In this document: piece after piece, positions 8,914 through 18,444 of the stretch | Position numbering within the stretch: the stretch's first letter is position 1 | Layout: each line of letters starts with the position of its first letter | Assembly: GCF_030252345.1 (NCBI RefSeq) | Contig: NZ_CP126980.1 | Coordinates: forward strand, 3,983,501 to 4,047,500 | Origin: Actinoplanes oblitus | GTDB taxonomy: Bacteria > Actinomycetota > Actinomycetes > Mycobacteriales > Micromonosporaceae | Direction: 5' to 3' | DNA length: 64,000 bases | Translations under genes and position numbers: made by a program | The notes under the pieces: model-generated | Databases searched by the model: none | The model's input: only the letters and a program-made list of their open reading frames with translations | Told to the model about the DNA's origin: nothing

Positions 8914-9630
8914 CTAATTGGTCGGCTGGTTGCGCTCGCAGTAGTCCGCTGCAGCTCTTAGGTAGGTAGGGTTGTCGGCCATGCTGCCAATGCCCAGGTT
9001 GCATTGAGCACACAAGAGTCCGCGAACCCGGCTCGACTTGTGACAATGATCAACCACGAGCTTGAATGATGCAGTTCGGTCTGATCCATCTTTCCGAGGT
9101 CGGCCTCGGGATATGACGACTATGTCATCTTCGTGTGTTCCGCAAATGGCGCATCGATAATCCTGGGCCACGCGAAGGGCATCATACTGGTCGGGTGTAA
9201 TGCCGTACTTCTGGCGGAGGTTTTTCTCGCGCACGCCATCCAGGCGACGGATGGCGTTGATTCGGGTGTTGTTTTCGTCCAGGCACTCCGTGCAGGTCTT
9301 CGTGGACCTGCCACCTGGTCTGGTGAATAGTTCCTGAGCACGCGTGCGATCGCAATACCCGCACAGTCTAAATCCAGATCCGGGGAGCGCCACGTGGATG
9401 ACGGCGTTGATCAAGTGGGTGGGCACTCGCAGAGGGCGGATGGATTTCCGTCGAGGCTTTCTTGATGTGGCGCTGGCTCTCTCGTCCAAACAAGCCACGC
9501 AGGTCGCTCCTGGCTGCCTGAGAGCATTGGGACTCCGCGGGTCTCGCCGCCGGAAAGCGGTCATGTCTTTGACCTGATGGCATCGGCTGCATCGCTTCTG
9601 GGATGGGCTCAAACCTGCGTCATCGCTCAC
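8914..9630 (-). CDS. Endonuclease VII-type HNH protein with zinc motifs
   Basis: The 238-aa product has a C-terminal recombination endonuclease VII domain: 'LRQKYGITPDQYDALRVAQ', a Cys pair 'CAICG', the catalytic 'VVDHCHKSSRVRGLLC' and 'CNLGIG'. Before this are two treble-clef-like Cys clusters ('CSRCHQ...CVAC' and 'CGYC...CTEC'). The C-terminal module would cut DNA at a beta-beta-alpha metal site with His of DHCH as general base. These genes are common on actinophages and mobile islands. The N-terminal zinc clusters may add DNA binding. Confidence 0.88.
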   Translation of the reverse strand: MSDDAGLSPSQKRCSRCHQVKDMTAFRRRDPRSPNALRQPGATCVACLDERASATSRKPRRKSIRPLRVPTHLINAVIHVALPGSGFRLCGYCDRTRAQELFTRPGGRSTKTCTECLDENNTRINAIRRLDGVREKNLRQKYGITPDQYDALRVAQDYRCAICGTHEDDIVVISRGRPRKDGSDRTASFKLVVDHCHKSSRVRGLLCAQCNLGIGSMADNPTYLRAAADYCERNQPTN

Positions 9631-9984
9631 ACATTGATACTAGTACTAACTTTGCATCACTTCGGTGGTGCGGTGACTGCGATCATCGATTGTGGTCTGA
9701 TCATGCATCAACGCTGGCGAAGGGCGGACCGGACTCGGAGGCGAGCAAGCTCGACCCTGCACCGCATTTATTGGTCGGCAGGACGCCCTCCGAACCGAGC
9801 AACCTCTACGCGGCTCTTTTCGGCTACGACCAGGCACCGGCCAGCGCCGAGCGGTCGGTGACGCTCTGTAGCGCGACCCCAGGCAGATCGGTGCACTCGT
9901 AGGGTGCGCTTTCGAGCTGACTGGCTGTGCCTGAGCGCCAATCGGTACCTGGGTAGATGACGCCTCGGCATGTCGAGCGCGTGG
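9631..9984. other. No gene recognised
   Basis: All frames are short or lack codon bias. The stretch may contain further decayed pieces of the transposase that follows, but I could not align any of it. Confidence 0.35.
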
Positions 9985-10870
9985 AGCCGTGGCTGCTCTC
10001 ACGTGCGCGCAGATCCGGCAGCTCGTCGACCGCCCCACCGACGCGGGAACAGCGGACGCTCGGAGACCGCGACATCCTCATCGCGCTCGACGCCGCTACG
10101 AAGACCCACGCACCTGTCGGCTACGCGACCTACCGATCGATATCTTCTCGGCCGGCTGCGCTCGGACCGAATGCTGCGCTGCCCCACCCCACCGCACGTC
10201 TACCAGCCACTGGGCGGGCGCCCGGCCAAGCGCGGGGGTGAGTTCGTCTTCGGTGACTCCGGCTCCCTGGGCCGCCGAAGACGCGGTGACGCACACCGAT
10301 ACCCGCCTGTACAGGCTGGTGAAGGCGCATGCCCGGAACCGGCTGCATCCAAGGTTGACCCGTCGGTCGCCCTGTGCCGACCATGCCCAGGCGCTGCCGA
10401 TCATCTCGAACGCGGTTTCCGGCTCACCGTCCGCCATCTGCCCAGCCGCGGTGAGCCGAAGCCGCTGTGGTCGTGGTGGTCGAAGACCGATGCCACCACC
10501 GAGGATGTGGACCGGTGCTGGCAGGCGTTCCTGCGCCGCTTCGACATCGAGCACACCTTCGGCCTGCTGGAACAGACGCTCGGCTGGAGCGCCCCACAGC
10601 TCCGCGATCCGACCGGTGGACCTTCCTCGTGCTGGCCGCGCACACTTAGCTGCATCTCGCCCGGCCCTTCGCTCACGAAATGCGCCGGCCCTGGGAACGC
10701 CTCACGGCTCCGGAACGACTCACCCCGGGCGCGTGCGGGGAGAGTTCCGCAACTTCCGCGCGACCAGCCCCTTGCCAGCGCTTGCAACCAGACCCAGGAT
10801 CCGGCCGCCCGCCCGGCTCCCGCAATCGTCACGCCCCTGTCCGCCACAAGGTGGGACTGAGCCTTATCAC
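9985..10870 (+). pseudogene. Heavily frameshifted DDE transposase
   Basis: Pieces in all three plus frames assemble in order into one actinobacterial transposase: 'AALTCAQIRQLVDR', 'LGDRDILIALDA', 'LGRLRSDRMLRCPTPP', 'GGRPAKRGGEFVFGD', 'DAVTHTDTRLY', 'RLHPRLTRR', 'TDATTEDVDRCWQAFLRRFD', 'IEHTFGLLEQTLGW' and 'GRPPGSRNRH'. The acidic residues of the DDE core are spread over separate frames, so the gene is dead. At least six indels are needed. No terminal repeats were found. I recall similar intact proteins from Streptomyces and Micromonospora; the IS family is uncertain. Confidence 0.75.
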
Positions 10871-10894
10871 GACTCAGGTCCATCAGTGACAAGG

Positions 10895-11959
10895 TCAGGC
10901 GTCGCCGACCAGCAGGTCCGCCCAGACGCGCTTGCCGACCTCGGCGTGGTGGCGGTAGGTGCCCCACCGGTCGGCGATCGCCTTGATCAGGTGCATGCCC
11001 CGGCCGTGCGGCTGGTCGGCGCGGCGGGTCCGGATCGCCGGCCGGCGGGGATCGTTGTCGACGGCGACCAGCCGCAGGTGCCGGCCCAGGTCGGCCAGTT
11101 GCGCCTCGCGCAGGCCGCCGCCGTGCCGCACGGCGTTGCTGATCAGCTCGGTGAACACCAGGTCGACGTCGTCGGCGAGTTCCGGCGACGGTTCCCGGTT
11201 CAGCAGCGCCGGCAGCGTCTGCCTCGCCCAAGCGCGCCCCTCGGCGCTGACCCCGGCGTCGCGGGGCTGCCGCGGACGCCAGGTGGCCATGCGCCGCAGA
11301 CCCGCGTCGGGCAGCGCCGGCTCGCCGGTGACGGTCGCGATCCGGGAACTGTCCAGGGCGTCGGCGGCCGACTGGGCGAACCGCTCGGCGGCGTGCACGT
11401 CGTCCTCGGTGAAGGGCGCGTGCGACTCCAGCTCCCGGATCAGCGTCATGGCGCCGAGCACGGCGCCGTCGGAGGTGCACAGCGGCACGACGATCGAGCT
11501 GGCGACGCCGAACCGCTGGAAGTTCGACTGCTGGTCGCGGTCGGTGACCACCGACTGCAACATGCCGTCCGGCACCTGCGGCAGGAAGCGGCTGGTGCCG
11601 GTCGCGGTGACCCGCCCGGCACCGTAGGCGTCACCGGTGTGCAGGGGAACCTCGGCGGCCCAGTGCCGGATCACCGGCTCCCGCTCGGGGTCGCGATGCC
11701 GCAGCGTGATCATTTCGAGGGGCTCGCCGGGCACCGGCAGTGCCTGGCTCAACTCGGCCAGCGGCATCGCGGCGCCGGCCCGCAACGCCTCGACCACGCC
11801 GGCACGCACGTGCACGGCGCACCAGTCGGCCAGCTCGGGCACCAACTCGTCGCCCAGCGCGTCGGCGGTGGCGAACCAGTCGGCGGACTCCCCGAGCCGG
11901 GCGTTCCAGCCGACGGCGGGCCCGCCCTCCGGAGAATCCGCGGTGTCCTCTGAGCGCAT
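10895..11959 (-). CDS. GAF-domain regulator with HATPase (RsbW-like) domain
   Basis: The 354-aa product has an N-terminal region with a GAF-like sensor ('SNFQRFGVASSIVVPLCTS', 'GAVLGAMTLI') around residues 60-205 and a C-terminal histidine-kinase-like ATPase near residues 240-350: the N-box 'LVFTELISNAVRHGGG', the G1 box 'LVAVDNDPRR' and 'GRGMHLIKAIADRWG'. This matches the anti-sigma/serine-kinase-type ATPases of actinobacteria. ATG 11959 is chosen because GGAGAAGG lies seven bases upstream. Ligand and partner unknown. It is followed on the same strand orientation by nhaA-side genes but with no coupling. Confidence 0.85.
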   Translation of the reverse strand: MRSEDTADSPEGGPAVGWNARLGESADWFATADALGDELVPELADWCAVHVRAGVVEALRAGAAMPLAELSQALPVPGEPLEMITLRHRDPEREPVIRHWAAEVPLHTGDAYGAGRVTATGTSRFLPQVPDGMLQSVVTDRDQQSNFQRFGVASSIVVPLCTSDGAVLGAMTLIRELESHAPFTEDDVHAAERFAQSAADALDSSRIATVTGEPALPDAGLRRMATWRPRQPRDAGVSAEGRAWARQTLPALLNREPSPELADDVDLVFTELISNAVRHGGGLREAQLADLGRHLRLVAVDNDPRRPAIRTRRADQPHGRGMHLIKAIADRWGTYRHHAEVGKRVWADLLVGDA

Positions 11960-12097
11960 GCCACTGCCTTCTCCGCCGGGCGGCCGAAGAGTGCACGCAG
12001 ACGTCGGTCGCGGTTCGCGACCTCCATGCTGGCATGCCGCGCCACCGGCGGCCATCGGGCACCCGCCCGAATCATTCCGTGGAAGCACCGGCCGGCC

Positions 12098-13411
12098 TCA
12101 CCGCGGCGGGACGGCGTCCTGCTGGTAGACGTCGGGCACGCCGTCCGCGTCCGAATCGAGTTCCTCGGCCGCGCACACCTGCCGGTAGTGGCGGTTGCGG
12201 ATGCGCAGGACCACCGTCGCCAGCAACGCCGCGACCAGCGATCCGCCCAGGATGCCGATCCGGGCGTGCTCGTCCTTCGCGCTGTCCGCCCCGAACGCGA
12301 GCTCGCCGATCAGCAGCGACACGGTGAACCCGATCCCGGCCAGCAGCGACAGGCCGAGCACGTCCCACCAGCTCACCCCGTCACCGAGGGAGGCGCGGGT
12401 GACCCGCCGCACCAGCCACGCCGCGCCCAGCACGCCCACGCACTTGCCGACGATCAGACCGGCGGCGACGCCGATGGTCACCGGGTCGCGCAGCGCCGCG
12501 CCGAGCCCGCCGGCCCCGGACAGCGACACCCCGGCGGCGAAGAACGCGAACACCGGCACCGCCACCCCGGCCGACAGTGGCCGCCACCGGTGCTCGAAGT
12601 GCTCGGCCAGCCCCGGGCCCGGCCCGTCGGCGCGGCGGACGACCGGGACCATGAAGCCGAGCAGCACGCCGGCCACGGTGGCGTGGATGCCGGACGCGTG
12701 CACCAGCGCCCAGGTGGCGGCGGCCAGCGGCAGCAGCAGCCACCAGGACCGCACCCGCCGCTGGACCAGCACCGCGAACAAGCCGAGCGGGACCAGCGCG
12801 GCCAGCAGCGGCAGCGGGTGCAGCGCGCTGGTGTAGAACACCGCGATGATGACGATCGCCAGCAGGTCGTCGACGACGGCGAGGGTGAGCAGGAACGTGC
12901 GCAGCGCGGCCGGCAGGTGGGTGGCGATGACCCCGAGCACGGCGAGCGCGAACGCGATGTCGGTGGCGGTCGGCACCGCCCACCCGGACAGCATGCCCCC
13001 GGCCGCGACCGCGTTGACGGCGACGTAGATCAGTGCCGGTGCCGCCATCCCGCCGACCGCCGCGGCCACCGGCATGATCGCCCGGCGCGGGTCACGCAGG
13101 TCACCGGCGACGAACTCGCGCTTGAGCTCCAGCCCGGCGACGAAGAAGAAGATCGCCAGCAGCCCGTCGGACGCCCACTGGGCGAGAGTCAGATGCAGGT
13201 GCAGCCGGTGCGGACCGATCTCCAGCGCGACAAGATCCTGGTACGCCGTGGCCCACGGCGAGTTCGCCCAGAGCAGGGCGAGCAGCGCGGCGCCCAGCAG
13301 CAGCGCCCCGCCGACGGTCTCGGCGCGCAGCACGTCACCGATCCGGCGCGTCTCCGGCCAGCTCCCGCGGCCGAACAGGAAACGGTGCGCACGAGGCGAC
13401 ATGTCGGGCAC
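12098..13411 (-). CDS. nhaA: NhaA-type Na+/H+ antiporter
   Basis: The 437-aa product has about twelve membrane segments and the NhaA signatures: '[14 protein letters not shown]' near the N-terminus, '[17 protein letters not shown]', and the paired aspartates '[17 protein letters not shown]' that bind and exchange Na+ for H+. The second half carries '[14 protein letters not shown]' and '[12 protein letters not shown]'. The cytoplasmic tail ends '[12 protein letters not shown]', an acidic DxDxDG-like stretch also seen in other actinobacterial NhaA tails as I remember them. It would remove sodium and help pH homeostasis. Confidence 0.95.
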   Translation of the reverse strand: MPDMSPRAHRFLFGRGSWPETRRIGDVLRAETVGGALLLGAALLALLWANSPWATAYQDLVALEIGPHRLHLHLTLAQWASDGLLAIFFFVAGLELKREFVAGDLRDPRRAIMPVAAAVGGMAAPALIYVAVNAVAAGGMLSGWAVPTATDIAFALAVLGVIATHLPAALRTFLLTLAVVDDLLAIVIIAVFYTSALHPLPLLAALVPLGLFAVLVQRRVRSWWLLLPLAAATWALVHASGIHATVAGVLLGFMVPVVRRADGPGPGLAEHFEHRWRPLSAGVAVPVFAFFAAGVSLSGAGGLGAALRDPVTIGVAAGLIVGKCVGVLGAAWLVRRVTRASLGDGVSWWDVLGLSLLAGIGFTVSLLIGELAFGADSAKDEHARIGILGGSLVAALLATVVLRIRNRHYRQVCAAEELDSDADGVPDVYQQDAVPPR

Positions 13412-13498
13412 GGGACTCCTTCATCTGGGCACGGCGGAACCATCGCCGACCAGACTTCCCGGCACACCTGCCCTCAACCTACCGTCTGCCGCCGGGCG

Positions 13499-14641
13499 TC
13501 ACGGCTGCGGCTGCGGCAACCCGTCGCGCAGTTCGCGGACGAGGGCGGACACGACCGCCTTGAGGCTGCCGTCGTTGGCCGCCGCGATCCGCAGCTGCCG
13601 CTGGTAGCCGGCCCCGCGGTCGACGATGTCGCGCACGGCGGCCAGCTGCGCCGGGCACCCGAGCGCCTCCGCGACCGGCTCCAGCACCGGCAGCAACTGG
13701 TCGAGATCCTTGGTGACCAGCCGTTCGTGCCCTGCGGCGTTTTGGATGATGATCGCGTCCAGGCCGTACCGGGCGGCCCGCCACTTGTTCTCCCGGACGA
13801 ACCAGGGCTGCATCCGCGGGACCGCCCGGCCCGCGTCGAGCTCCCGGGAGAAGTGCTCGACCAGGCACTGGGTGAGCGCGGCGAGCGCACCGATCTCGTC
13901 CGCCGTGGAGATCCCGTCGAACGTACGGACCTCGATCGTGCCCCACCGTGGCGAGGGGCGGATGTCCCAGCGCAGCTCGGCGAGTTCCTCGATCACCCCG
14001 GTGTGCGTCAGGTCGGCGACCATCGCCTCGAACTGGCGCCAGCTGGTGAACTGCGGAGGCAGCCCGGCGGTCGGCAACTGCTGGAACATCAGCGCCCGGT
14101 TGGAGGCGTACCCGGTGTTCTCGCCGGCCCAGAACGGGCTCGACGCGCTGAGCGCCTGGAAGTGCGGAAGATAGGTGAGCAGCCCGTCGATGATCGGGAA
14201 CACCTTGTCCCGGTCGTCGACGGCGACGTGCACGTGCACGCCCCAGATCATCATCTGCCGGCCCCACCAGCGGGTCCGGTCGATGAGCGTGGCGTAGCGT
14301 GGCTTGCCCGGCGTGACCCGCTGCTGGAACCACTGGCTGAACGGGTGCGTGCCCGACGAGATCAGGTCGATGCCCAGCGGCTCGGCCACCGCGCCGACCC
14401 GGTCCACCAGGTGCGTGAGATCGGCGACCGCGTCCCGGACGCGGTGGTGCGGCGCGCTGACGATCTCGATGGTGTTGGTCAGCAACTCGGTCGTGACGTG
14501 CGGATATCCCTCGGCCGCACCGATCCGGGCGATCAGCTCGGGCGCGGCGGGAGCCAGCTCACCGCTGCGCCGGTCCACACAGGCGACCTCCCATTCGATG
14601 CCCAGACGTGACCTCTGCGATGGGGAGAAGTCGACTCTCAT
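13499..14641 (-). CDS. Carboxylate-amine ligase, glutamate-cysteine ligase family 2 (YbdK-like)
   Basis: The 380-aa product carries GCS2 motifs: 'GIEWEVACVDRRSGELAP', 'VTTELLTNTIEIVSAPH', 'ISSGTHPFSQW', 'MMIWGVHVHVAVDDRDK' (metal/ATP-binding His pairs), 'GTIEVRTFDG' and 'ENKWRAARYGLDA'. These enzymes use ATP to join glutamate to an amine such as cysteine. Actinobacteria lack glutathione, so the true product is uncertain. ATG 14641 has GAGGAG seven bases upstream; the longer open frame upstream lacks a site. It lies upstream of nhaA in the same direction. Confidence 0.9.
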   Translation of the reverse strand: MRVDFSPSQRSRLGIEWEVACVDRRSGELAPAAPELIARIGAAEGYPHVTTELLTNTIEIVSAPHHRVRDAVADLTHLVDRVGAVAEPLGIDLISSGTHPFSQWFQQRVTPGKPRYATLIDRTRWWGRQMMIWGVHVHVAVDDRDKVFPIIDGLLTYLPHFQALSASSPFWAGENTGYASNRALMFQQLPTAGLPPQFTSWRQFEAMVADLTHTGVIEELAELRWDIRPSPRWGTIEVRTFDGISTADEIGALAALTQCLVEHFSRELDAGRAVPRMQPWFVRENKWRAARYGLDAIIIQNAAGHERLVTKDLDQLLPVLEPVAEALGCPAQLAAVRDIVDRGAGYQRQLRIAAANDGSLKAVVSALVRELRDGLPQPQP

Positions 14642-14995
14642 GATCCGGCTCCTCGTGCTGGTCGAGCAGGCCAGAAAGCAGCCGGGCGAGCGCTGCCCCA
14701 TCATCCTATATCGATGAATTCAGTCGATCTGAGCAGAAAGTCAACACCCTTTCCGGTACGCCCGGAGCCGCCTCCCGCCCACACCGGGCGTGCCCTGGCC
14801 GCATGCTCGTGCCGTGGGGCTGCCGGCCCGGCGTGATCCGGCTGCACGACGATGGCCTCGGCTATCCACTGGTCGCGCACGTGGCTGTCGTGGTGCGGTC
14901 GGGGATCGCATAGGCTCGGGTGGCGCCGTTGGGAGGGCAGCGGTCCACCGGGGAGGAGTCGGCCGTGCGGGGAGTTCGTGCCGGTAGGAGCGGTT
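14642..14995. other. Intergenic region between divergent genes
   Basis: No gene recognised. It should contain the promoters of the GCS2 gene on the left and of the secretion-linked YbaB gene on the right. An AT-rich patch at 14702-14745 is the likeliest promoter area for the former. Confidence 0.4.
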
Positions 14996-15436
14996 GTGCC
15001 TGACGATCGGGCGGGTGGCCGCCGGGGCGGGGTGGATCCGTCCGCGCTGCTGAGTGTGGTGCGGGAGCTGCGGCAGACGGTGGGCGAGGCGGCGCAGACG
15101 CAGCGGCAGGTGCTGACCGTGACCGGGACCGCGACGTCGCCGGACGGGCTGATCACGGTGGTGGTCGGGCCGCGCGGACAGCTGGTCGACCTGCGCATCG
15201 ACCCCCGGGTCTACCGGCAGCCGAACGCCGGGGCGCTGGCCGCGACGATCCTGGCGACGGCGCGGGCGGCGGTCGAGCAGGCAGTGGAGAAGACCGCGGC
15301 GATCGTGGACGCGAAGCTGCCGAAGGTCGACCAGATCCTGCCGCCCGGGGCGGAGCGGCCGTTCGACGTACGCCAGCTGTTGCGCCAGCACGACGGCGAC
15401 CTGAAACGGGCCCTCGATGCCGCCGGCGAGTCCTGA
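14996..15436 (+). CDS. YbaB/EbfC-like protein at a type VII secretion-linked locus
   Basis: The 146-aa product has the YbaB fold pattern: a long first helix ('LLSVVRELRQTVGEAAQT'), a beta segment 'GLITVVVGPRGQLVDLRIDP', then a second long helix. YbaB proteins are small DNA-binding dimers, but diverged copies are common beside WXG100/SseB genes in actinobacteria, where their role is unknown. The GTG at 14996 has TAGGAG five bases upstream. It is the first gene of a run that continues through the toxin gene at 18445. Confidence 0.75.
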   Translation: MPDDRAGGRRGGVDPSALLSVVRELRQTVGEAAQTQRQVLTVTGTATSPDGLITVVVGPRGQLVDLRIDPRVYRQPNAGALAATILATARAAVEQAVEKTAAIVDAKLPKVDQILPPGAERPFDVRQLLRQHDGDLKRALDAAGES

Positions 15437-15446
15437 CCGGCCGGTG

Positions 15447-16616
15447 ATGCCGGCCGCGCGGCACGCGATGAGCGTGCTGCATCCCGGCCCGGCCGGGCTG
15501 CGCGTGCGGTACCGGCAGGGTGTGCTGATCGGCCCGGACGGCTTCCCCGACTGGCTGCTGTATGCCCGCGCCCTGGTCGAGCTGCCCCCGCCGATCGCCG
15601 AGCTGACCACCGCCGAGCAGCGCGTCTTCGACGTGCTCGCGGCCAACCACGCGATGCGCGGCGCCGACCCGCTCTGGCCCGCGGCAGACCTCGCGCCGAC
15701 GGACGCCACCCTGCCGGGCGCGCCGCCGGACGCCATCCTGCCGGGCGTGGCGCCCGACACCAACCCGCCGGACGCCATCCTGCCGGGCGCGGCGCCCGAC
15801 ACCAACCCGCCGGACGCCATCCGGCCGGCTGCGGTGCCGACACCGGCCGGCTGGTGCTGGACGCGGCTGCCGGTCACCGGCGACGGCGCGGCCCGGCGGA
15901 TCGCGCTGGTGCCGATCGAGTTGCACGCCGCGTTCCGGCACGGTGGCGGCACGCGCACGCTGCCGCCGGGCCGTCCCGGCCCCGGGCTGAGTCCGGACGC
16001 CGCGCCGGTGCGCTGGACCTCCGGCGATCCGGTTCCGGCGGCGGCACTGACCGAGGTCGAAACCTTTTTGGGGTACGCCCTCCCGGCCGCGTACCGCCGT
16101 TTCCTGCTCGACGGCAACGGCGCCGGACCCGCCGAGCCGGGCGTGCTCGCCGGCGTGGGGCTGGTCGCCGATCAGCAGTTGTTCGGGCTCGGCCGCGACG
16201 ACCCCTACCAGGATCTGGGCTACGCGCCGCAGTGGCTCGCCGACCGGTTCACGCCGGAGTTCCTGCCGGTCGGGTTCGTGCAGGGCGGGCTGCTGGTGCT
16301 GCGGGTGGCCGGCCAGGACACCGGCAGCGTGTGGTTCCTCGACGACGACGATCCGCGCGACGACGAGCGCCTCGAGCCGGACCAGATCTGCGCCCGGCTG
16401 CTGCACCGCTGCGCCGACGACTGGGACGGGTTCCGCGCCGCGCTGCACCGGCCGGCCGCGGTGCTGCTGGAGGTCGCCGCGGACCTGGTGGCCGGCGGCC
16501 TGACCCGGCCGGCGCGCCCGCGGCTGGCCGGGTCGGCGCTGCCGGCGAAGCTGCGCGCGGACTGGCAGCCGGTGGCCGGCAACCGGCTGACCTCCATTGA
16601 TGCGCTGCTGAGTTAG
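15447..16616 (+). CDS. SMI1/KNR4 protein with N-terminal nuclease-like domain
   Basis: The 389-aa product has two parts. Residues 1-150 resemble the HNH/ENDO VII toxin fold ('GWCWTRLPVTGDG', 'RIALVPIELHAAFRHGGG'), but the expected WHH catalytic histidines are replaced by Trp-Thr-Arg. Residues 185-340 form a SMI1/KNR4 domain ('EVETFLGYALPAAYRRFLLD', 'FVQGGLLVLRVAGQDTGSVW', 'ICARLLHRCADDWDGF'), the fold typical of polymorphic-toxin immunity proteins. Between them lie near-identical Pro-rich repeats. An in-frame ATG at 15417 overlaps the YbaB gene by 20 bases; ATG 15447 is preferred but neither has a strong binding site. Confidence 0.78.
   Translation: MPAARHAMSVLHPGPAGLRVRYRQGVLIGPDGFPDWLLYARALVELPPPIAELTTAEQRVFDVLAANHAMRGADPLWPAADLAPTDATLPGAPPDAILPGVAPDTNPPDAILPGAAPDTNPPDAIRPAAVPTPAGWCWTRLPVTGDGAARRIALVPIELHAAFRHGGGTRTLPPGRPGPGLSPDAAPVRWTSGDPVPAAALTEVETFLGYALPAAYRRFLLDGNGAGPAEPGVLAGVGLVADQQLFGLGRDDPYQDLGYAPQWLADRFTPEFLPVGFVQGGLLVLRVAGQDTGSVWFLDDDDPRDDERLEPDQICARLLHRCADDWDGFRAALHRPAAVLLEVAADLVAGGLTRPARPRLAGSALPAKLRADWQPVAGNRLTSIDALLS
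15729..15812 (+). repeat. Two 42-bp tandem repeats inside the SMI1/KNR4 gene
   Basis: Units 15729-15770 and 15771-15812 differ at about one base and encode 14-residue units 'DAILPGVAPDTNPP' and 'DAILPGAAPDTNPP'. A partial third unit follows. The repeat lengthens the linker between the two domains and is in frame. Confidence 0.85.
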
Positions 16617-16625
16617 GTTGTCGGG

Positions 16626-18002
16626 GTGAGGTCGACCGGGTGGGCGGCGGCGAACGACGCCGAGCGCCGGATGGCGAGGGCGTGGGCGCGTGATGACGCC
16701 GACGGCTTCGCCGACGTGCTGCTGGCCTGCGACCTGTACCTGCCGGGCTTCCCGGACAGCGGCGAGGGCGGGCAGCGGCTGCTCACCCGCGAACGCGACG
16801 GGCAGACCTATGTCCTGGTGTACACGTCGGTGGAGGCGCTGCGCGAGGCGACGGAACTGGTCACCGGCGGGTGGCGGCGGGTCACGTTCGCGGAACTGGC
16901 CGGGGCGTGGCCGGACGACAGCTGGGGGCTGGCGGTCAGCCCGCACACCCCGATCGGCGCGTACCTGGGGCCGGGCCAGGTGCGGGAACTGGCCGAGGAG
17001 GTGGCCGCTGAGCCGGCGTTCGAACCGGCCGACGAGCGGGAGCGGGCGATGCGTGCCGCTCAGCAGGCCGGCGACGCCGAGGTGTACTTGGACCTGCTGG
17101 TCGTCTCGGACGTGCTGCTTCCGGTGACCGGCCCGGCCGACCCACGCGACCTGGCGCGTCCCGGGTTCCCGTGGCTGGTGCGGCGCTCGGGCGGGGACGC
17201 GACGGTGCCGGTGTTCACCTCGCAGCGGCGGCTGCGCGACGCCTGGCCGGGATCGGGGGAGGCGCCGCCGGTGATCCGGGTGCCGTTCGTGGCCCTGGCC
17301 CAGGTGTGGCCGGACAACCGGTACCGGCTCGCGGTGAATTCGGGGTCGGCGATGACGGCCGTGTTCACCGGCGCGCAGGTGCCGGATCTGGTGCGCTGGG
17401 CCCAGGAGCTGGTACTTCGCGACACGTCACGCCGGCAGTCGAGCCGGCCGTCCACAGTGCCGCCACCGGCCGCGGCGGATCCGGCCGTCGCCCCGGCAGC
17501 CACGTCCTCGCCGGTCGTCGCCCCGCCGGCCGCCTCCTCGCCGGTCGTCGCGCCATCGGCCGTCGCGCCCCCGGCTGAACCCGCGCCGCTTGCCTCGCTG
17601 CCGGACGCCTCGCCGCAGGCTGCCTCCCCGGCGGCCACCTACACCCCGGCTGACATTTCGCCCACTGCGGCCCCGCCGGCTGTGATGGGTGCTCAGATGC
17701 GACGGGTGCAGGTGATGATCGGCTCGGACGTGGCGGAGCGCTTCCTGACCGCCGGCGGCGACCGGGTCAGCGGTCCGGTCCAGCCGGCCGCACCGACCGG
17801 CGCCGACGACGGCTATCTGGTGCGCTGGCACGAGGAGTCCGCAGGGCCGGCCGAACGGCAGGTGACCGAGCTGCCGCTGCCGCACGGCGCCCAGCTGATC
17901 CGCCTGATCGCCGGCCAGGAGCTGGTGGTCGGCACCTACGACATCGAGCTGGGTTACTGGCGCCCGTCGCTGATCAACGTGCTGCGGGGCGAGACCCTAT
18001 GA
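16626..18002 (+). CDS. SseB-domain protein
   Basis: The 458-aa product contains two SseB N-terminal-type domains (residues about 20-125 and 140-265) with 'TYVLVYTSVEALREA', 'VTFAELAGAWPDDSWGLAVS' and the parallel 'FVALAQVWPDNRYRLAVNSG'. A long Ala/Pro-rich linker (about 275-355) leads to a C-terminal domain of about 100 residues. Such proteins accompany WXG100 substrates in actinobacteria. Start is GTG 16626, nine bases after the preceding stop codon, which suggests one transcript. Biochemical role unknown. Confidence 0.82.
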   Translation: MRSTGWAAANDAERRMARAWARDDADGFADVLLACDLYLPGFPDSGEGGQRLLTRERDGQTYVLVYTSVEALREATELVTGGWRRVTFAELAGAWPDDSWGLAVSPHTPIGAYLGPGQVRELAEEVAAEPAFEPADERERAMRAAQQAGDAEVYLDLLVVSDVLLPVTGPADPRDLARPGFPWLVRRSGGDATVPVFTSQRRLRDAWPGSGEAPPVIRVPFVALAQVWPDNRYRLAVNSGSAMTAVFTGAQVPDLVRWAQELVLRDTSRRQSSRPSTVPPPAAADPAVAPAATSSPVVAPPAASSPVVAPSAVAPPAEPAPLASLPDASPQAASPAATYTPADISPTAAPPAVMGAQMRRVQVMIGSDVAERFLTAGGDRVSGPVQPAAPTGADDGYLVRWHEESAGPAERQVTELPLPHGAQLIRLIAGQELVVGTYDIELGYWRPSLINVLRGETL

Positions 18003-18074
18003 CATCTGTCATGGGTGGGTGGGTCTGTCGTGTGGGGAGGATGAGGGTTCGGTGACGGGGAGGGAGGCACGCCG

Positions 18075-18422
18075 ATGAGTGAGTACCTGAGCTTGCCGGA
18101 GGGCCCGGCGGCCGCCGCCCGGGTCGGCACCAAACTGCAGGCCGAGGCGCAGGACTTCAAGGAGAAGGCGCAGCGGGTGCTCGCCGACATCCGGGCCCTC
18201 GACCAGAACCGGCCGTGGGGCGGGGACGAGGCCGGCAAGGCGTTCGAGGCGCAGTACCACAAGCCGATGGGCGAGGCGGGCACGCTCGCGCACGCGCTGC
18301 AGGACCGGCTGGACACCGCCGGTGACCTGCTCGACGGGATCGGCGGCCGGGTGGTGCAGGCGATGACGCAGTACGACGCCACCGACATGGGCGGCGCGAC
18401 CGACATCGCGGGCGCCGTGTGA
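18075..18422 (+). CDS. WXG100/ESAT-6-like protein
   Basis: The 115-aa protein is two predicted helices joined by a turn at 'RPWGGDEAGKAFEAQY', a WXG-type motif (Trp-Gly-Gly). Size and hairpin layout match ESAT-6-like substrates or co-secreted chaperones of type VII secretion. GGGAGGC lies upstream of ATG 18075. The toxin gene begins 22 bases after its stop, so the two are probably co-transcribed and may form a secretion pair. Confidence 0.85.
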   Translation: MSEYLSLPEGPAAAARVGTKLQAEAQDFKEKAQRVLADIRALDQNRPWGGDEAGKAFEAQYHKPMGEAGTLAHALQDRLDTAGDLLDGIGGRVVQAMTQYDATDMGGATDIAGAV

Positions 18423-18444
18423 CCCCGGTGGACACCGGAATCTG

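Noticed and set aside
9989..11953. A 654-codon plus-strand frame
   Set aside because: Its first third is a piece of the decayed transposase, and the rest is antisense to the GAF/ATPase gene.
12026..14611. An 861-codon plus-strand frame across nhaA and the GCS2 gene
   Set aside because: It is the antisense shadow of two well-defined minus-strand genes and is Arg/Gln/His/Pro-rich without motifs.
15153..16946. A 597-codon minus-strand frame opposite the YbaB/SMI1 genes
   Set aside because: Arg-rich shadow frame. The plus-strand genes have ribosome binding sites, overlaps and recognisable domains.
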